DNA from: an archaeon
GTDB lineage: Archaea; Nanobdellota; Nanobdellia; SCGC-AAA011-G17; PNOQ01
Assembly (NCBI GenBank): GCA_021107835.1
Contig: JAIOSD010000064.1
Span: 1 to 6,306 of the forward strand
DNA length: 6,306 nucleotides
Reading direction: 5' to 3'
Each line of letters begins with the position of its first letter. Within the stretch, counting starts at the first letter, position 1. Position numbers and translations under genes: made by a program. This document shows positions 4,905-6,306 of the stretch, piece by piece. The notes under the pieces were generated by a model. That model was not told the DNA's origin and searched no databases. It worked only from the letters and a program-made list of their open reading frames with translations.

Positions 4905-4926
4905 CACTAAAATAAATTTCATAAAT

Positions 4927-5514
4927 ATGCCAATTATTAAGTTTAATCCCCCGTATAAACATTTGTATCAGAAACCTGCTTTTTGCGGCCCTTGCTGTGT
5001 ACAAATGGTTCTTTTCAGAAGAGGATTATGGGTAGATCAAGAAGAAATTGCTTTAGAATTAAATACAGGTATTTTAAAGAAAAATGTTTATCATTATGCC
5101 ATGCCTCAACGAATTGTTAATGGTAAAATTAAAACAAAAATTGGTGTATCTCTCAAAAGTTTTGACACTCATCTAAATGAGATTTTCAAAAAGTATAATT
5201 TAGCCTTGCATGCCAAAGAATACAATATAAGCCAAGTATCCAATCCTAAAGAATTCATTGTAAAAAATATTACAGAAGATAATGATATTATTGTTGATTT
5301 TTGGTTGAGACAAGAAAAACCACGAAAAATTGAAGTGGGCCATTATGTGTTAATATCTAAAGTAGACACTGATTCTAACATGCTAACAATCTGTGATCCT
5401 GATAGCGATGCAAAAAACTCTTGGAAAATAGATATTAATGAATTAATCGATTTAATGAATAAGAAATGGGATGGCAATGAAAGAGGATTTATTATAATAA
5501 AAAAACTTCTCTGA
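4927..5514 (+). CDS. C39-like / phytochelatin-synthase-like papain-fold protein
   Basis: This 195-residue protein fits a papain-like cysteine peptidase or transferase of the C39 type. Near the N-terminus YQKPAFCGPCCVQMVL (14-29) gives the oxyanion Gln (Q15) and nucleophile Cys (C20). The later VGHYVLISKV supplies His139, and the strand LTICDPD supplies Asp157, completing a Cys-His-Asp triad in the expected order. The PAFCG context also recalls phytochelatin synthases, which share the fold and join glutathione units, while the DPD after the strand is more typical of C39-like families. It may cleave a peptide or act on a γ-glutamyl thiol. No signal peptide, transporter domain or leader-peptide gene is nearby. 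A hairpin after the stop (5535-5553) may terminate transcription. Confidence 0.75.
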   Translation: MPIIKFNPPYKHLYQKPAFCGPCCVQMVLFRRGLWVDQEEIALELNTGILKKNVYHYAMPQRIVNGKIKTKIGVSLKSFDTHLNEIFKKYNLALHAKEYNISQVSNPKEFIVKNITEDNDIIVDFWLRQEKPRKIEVGHYVLISKVDTDSNMLTICDPDSDAKNSWKIDINELIDLMNKKWDGNERGFIIIKKLL

Positions 5515-5534
5515 TTTTCTAACGAAAATTTCGA

Positions 5535-5553
5535 TTTTTCTTTTCAAGAAAAA
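5535..5553. terminator. Hairpin before the core, possible terminator
   Basis: TTTTTCTT pairs with AAGAAAAA around TTC, 20 bases after the stop codon at 5514. A smaller palindrome, CGAAAATTTCG (5523-5533), precedes it. It may serve termination or be part of the unit end. Confidence 0.4.
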
Positions 5554-5558
5554 GGGTT

Positions 5559-5570
5559 TAACAGGGCTTA
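5559..5570 (+). repeat. Cassette core repeat
   Basis: TAACAGGGCTTA. The upstream bases make GTTTAAC, a full RYYYAAC match. Confidence 0.7.
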
Positions 5571-5609
5571 AAAGGTTCACTCATTCCGCTTCGCTCCTAA
5601 CGGGGAATA
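5559..5609. mobile_element. Minimal gene-less cassette unit
   Basis: Only 51 bases separate two cores. The interval retains GTTCACT (5575-5581) and CGCTTCGCT (5587-5595), the two right-end marks of full units, but no arms or gene. It looks like a cassette end with the interior deleted. Confidence 0.5.
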
Positions 5610-5621
5610 TAACAGCGATTA
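5610..5621 (+). repeat. Cassette core repeat
   Basis: TAACAGCGATTA, identical to 1285 and 2038. Confidence 0.75.
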
Positions 5622-5679
5622 AATCCAATAAATTTGGAGTCCTAAAAAAGAGAAATGGGGCTTTGGCTAAAAGAAAAAA

Positions 5680-6009
5680 TTATCTCAATAAATCATATTG
5701 AGCAACTTGAGCACTTCCAGTTACATGAAAACTTCCGTCACCAGTTCTATTCTTTAATGTTGCAGGTATATCAACCATAAGTTCTAACTCTGGTTCTGTA
5801 AGTCTTCGTTGCATAGAATCCTGTAATCTTGATAGCAAATTTGCTTGTGCTGGAGTGATTTCAAATTCAAATGGGTCTCCACCTGCTCGGTATGCCCAAT
5901 CTCTTCCTTCACCAGCTATTCCACTATAACGAACTTTGCATCTAGAATATCCACTAGGATTATTATTTTGAACTTCACTCAATAGTAAATTTTTTACATC
6001 TTCTGGCAT
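5680..6009 (-). CDS. Hypothetical protein, 109 residues
   Basis: The family is not recognised. The predicted order is an N-terminal helix, strands around SRCKVRYSG and PFEFEI (46-51), a helix PAQANLLSRLQDSMQRRL (53-70), a strand LELMVDI (75-81), and a last strand SFHVTGSAQ. Residues 75-107 line up without gaps with residues 59-91 of the protein at 2192-2608 (S/S, Y/F, G/G and L/L at matching positions), so the two may share a fold. The His-bearing helix of that protein has no His here, so a catalytic role is doubtful. The start ATG at 6009 has a GGTGA Shine-Dalgarno-like site (6016-6020) six bases upstream and a TATA box 38 bases upstream, so this gene has a short leader, unlike its neighbours. 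Confidence 0.65.
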   Translation of the reverse strand: MPEDVKNLLLSEVQNNNPSGYSRCKVRYSGIAGEGRDWAYRAGGDPFEFEITPAQANLLSRLQDSMQRRLTEPELELMVDIPATLKNRTGDGSFHVTGSAQVAQYDLLR

Positions 6010-6015
6010 TTTATT

Positions 6016-6020
6016 TCACC
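6016..6020 (-). promoter_or_regulatory. Shine-Dalgarno-like site
   Basis: GGTGA on the minus strand lies six bases before the ATG at 6009. It is the one ribosome-binding site noted for the window's genes, and it fits the longer TATA-to-ATG distance of this gene. Confidence 0.5.
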
Positions 6021-6043
6021 TAGAATATTGAATAAACTCAAAG

Positions 6044-6051
6044 TTTATAAA
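6044..6051 (-). promoter_or_regulatory. TATA box for the 109-residue gene
   Basis: TTTATAAA, preceded on the minus strand by a BRE-like CGAAAGG, is centred about 38 bases before the ATG. It predicts a leader of about 12 bases. Confidence 0.6.
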
Positions 6052-6218
6052 CCTTTCGGTTTATTCTTCACTATATAGTTACAACAAATAATCTTCTGAG
6101 ATAAAAACGCCAAAGCCCCTTAATTCTGTGTCTTAAAGTATCACTTCGTTCTAGATGTAACGCCCAAATCCCAAATTTCTTCGGCTTCGCCTCGACCACG
6201 CTGCGCCCTCGCCTCATT

Positions 6219-6230
6219 TAACAGGGCAAT
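6219..6230 (+). repeat. Cassette core repeat, divergent 3' part
   Basis: TAACAGGGCAAT. The upstream bases give ATTTAAC, a full RYYYAAC match. It opens another unit that runs out of the window. Confidence 0.6.
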
Positions 6231-6247
6231 ACAAAAACAAGAAATAA

Positions 6248-6306
6248 TCAGTCAGGGGTTTTATTAGATTTATACAAGTCATCATCCACCAATAGGCCAG
6301 TAACAT
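6248..6306 (-). CDS. Possible 3' end of a minus-strand gene, partial
   Basis: A minus-strand frame open from the window edge ends VDDDLYKSNKTPD and then a stop at 6248-6250. The stop is 18 bases past the core at 6219-6230, similar to the minus-strand gene of unit 2 (12 bases). The visible 19 codons name no family, and the start is outside the window. It is called because every full-length unit here has a gene in this position, not because of its sequence. Confidence 0.35.
   Translation of the reverse strand, partial: VTGLLVDDDLYKSNKTPD

Larger units (their letters stand above)
4611..4926. other. Gene-poor stretch between units 6 and 7
   Basis: These 316 bases contain the promoter of the 102-residue gene, a T/A-rich run (about 4668-4697), the right arm, tail, core (4854) and the promoter of the next gene. 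A 19-codon plus-strand frame (4723-4782) is present but has no TATA box at the usual spacing. Confidence 0.55.
4854..5558. mobile_element. Putative cassette unit 7 (papain-fold protein)
   Basis: Bounded by cores at 4854 and 5559. Long complementary arms were not found by eye, unlike most units. TCAAGAAAAGG on the left (4873-4883) instead recurs directly on the right as TCAAGAAAAAGG. The right end has a hairpin, TTTTTCTT (5535-5542) pairing with AAGAAAAA (5546-5553), then GTTTAAC (5556-5562), which reads as both heptamer types. Confidence 0.45.
5610..6218. mobile_element. Putative cassette unit 9 (unknown 109-residue protein)
   Basis: Two nested blocks pair around the gene: GGGGCTTTGGC (5657-5667) with GCCAAAGCCCC (6109-6119), 11 bp perfect, and outside it AAATTTGG (5630-5637) with CCAAATTT (6171-6178), 8 bp. 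The tail has GGCTTCGCC (6183-6191) and CGACCACGC (6193-6201), both related to other tails. Confidence 0.6.

Noticed and set aside
1285..6230. CRISPR array
   Set aside because: Cores are only about 12 bases and degenerate, and the intervals are hundreds of bases long and hold genes.
1..6306. Ordinary insertion sequences or transposons
   Set aside because: No transposase is encoded, and inverted arms are not shared between units as terminal repeats of one family would be.
1..6306. tRNA or rRNA genes
   Set aside because: No cloverleaf with TTCRANNC-type T-arm or recognisable rRNA segment was found by eye on either strand.

Overview
This window looks like part of an AT-rich archaeal genome, possibly a DPANN-type lineage; the lineage is inference. 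Each of eight genes has an archaeal TATA box. In six of them (start codons at 30, 1823, 3433, 3617, 4610 and 4927) an 8-base TATA element is centred about 26.5 bases before the start codon, which is the geometry of leaderless archaeal transcripts. The genes starting at 282 and 2608 are within a few bases of that. The gene starting at 6009 has a short leader with a Shine-Dalgarno-like GGTGA. This spacing was used to correct three start codons (282, 2608, 3433).

The window is built as a tandem array of gene cassettes. A 12-base core (TAACAGCGATTA, TAACAAGGATTA, TAACAGGGCTTA and variants) occurs ten times on the plus strand, at 1285, 1932, 2038, 2836, 3541, 4191, 4854, 5559, 5610 and 6219, and once on the minus strand at 191-202. 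Seven of the nine intervals between plus-strand cores are 609-798 bases long and hold one gene each. The other two, of 106 and 51 bases, are gene-less. After the core most units have an inverted-repeat arm, then the gene on either strand with its own promoter, then the complementary arm, usually a GTT-type heptamer, a GC-richer tail often containing CGCTTCGCT and a hairpin, and then the next core. Arm sequences differ from unit to unit, so their pairing is shared but their sequence is not.

The cargo, left to right, is: the start of a minus-strand gene (1-30); an EgtD-like SAM methyltransferase (+); a DprA/LOG-like (SLOG) protein (-); a small protein with a tentative Janus/ocnus (14-kDa phosphohistidine phosphatase) pattern (-); an HD-domain hydrolase (-); a RimJ/RimL-type GNAT acetyltransferase (+); a 102-residue unknown (-); a C39/phytochelatin-synthase-like papain-fold protein (+); a 109-residue unknown resembling the Janus-like gene (-); and a possible gene end at the right edge (-). 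The cargo is functionally unrelated, in mixed orientation and one gene per unit, so it does not form operons.

The closest known analogy is the integron cassette array. The RYYYAAC and GTTRRRY-like heptamers and the conservation of pairing rather than sequence both recall attC sites. Here, however, the gene lies between the two pairing arms instead of beside a compact attC hairpin, and no recombinase is visible in the window. The mechanism is therefore a hypothesis.
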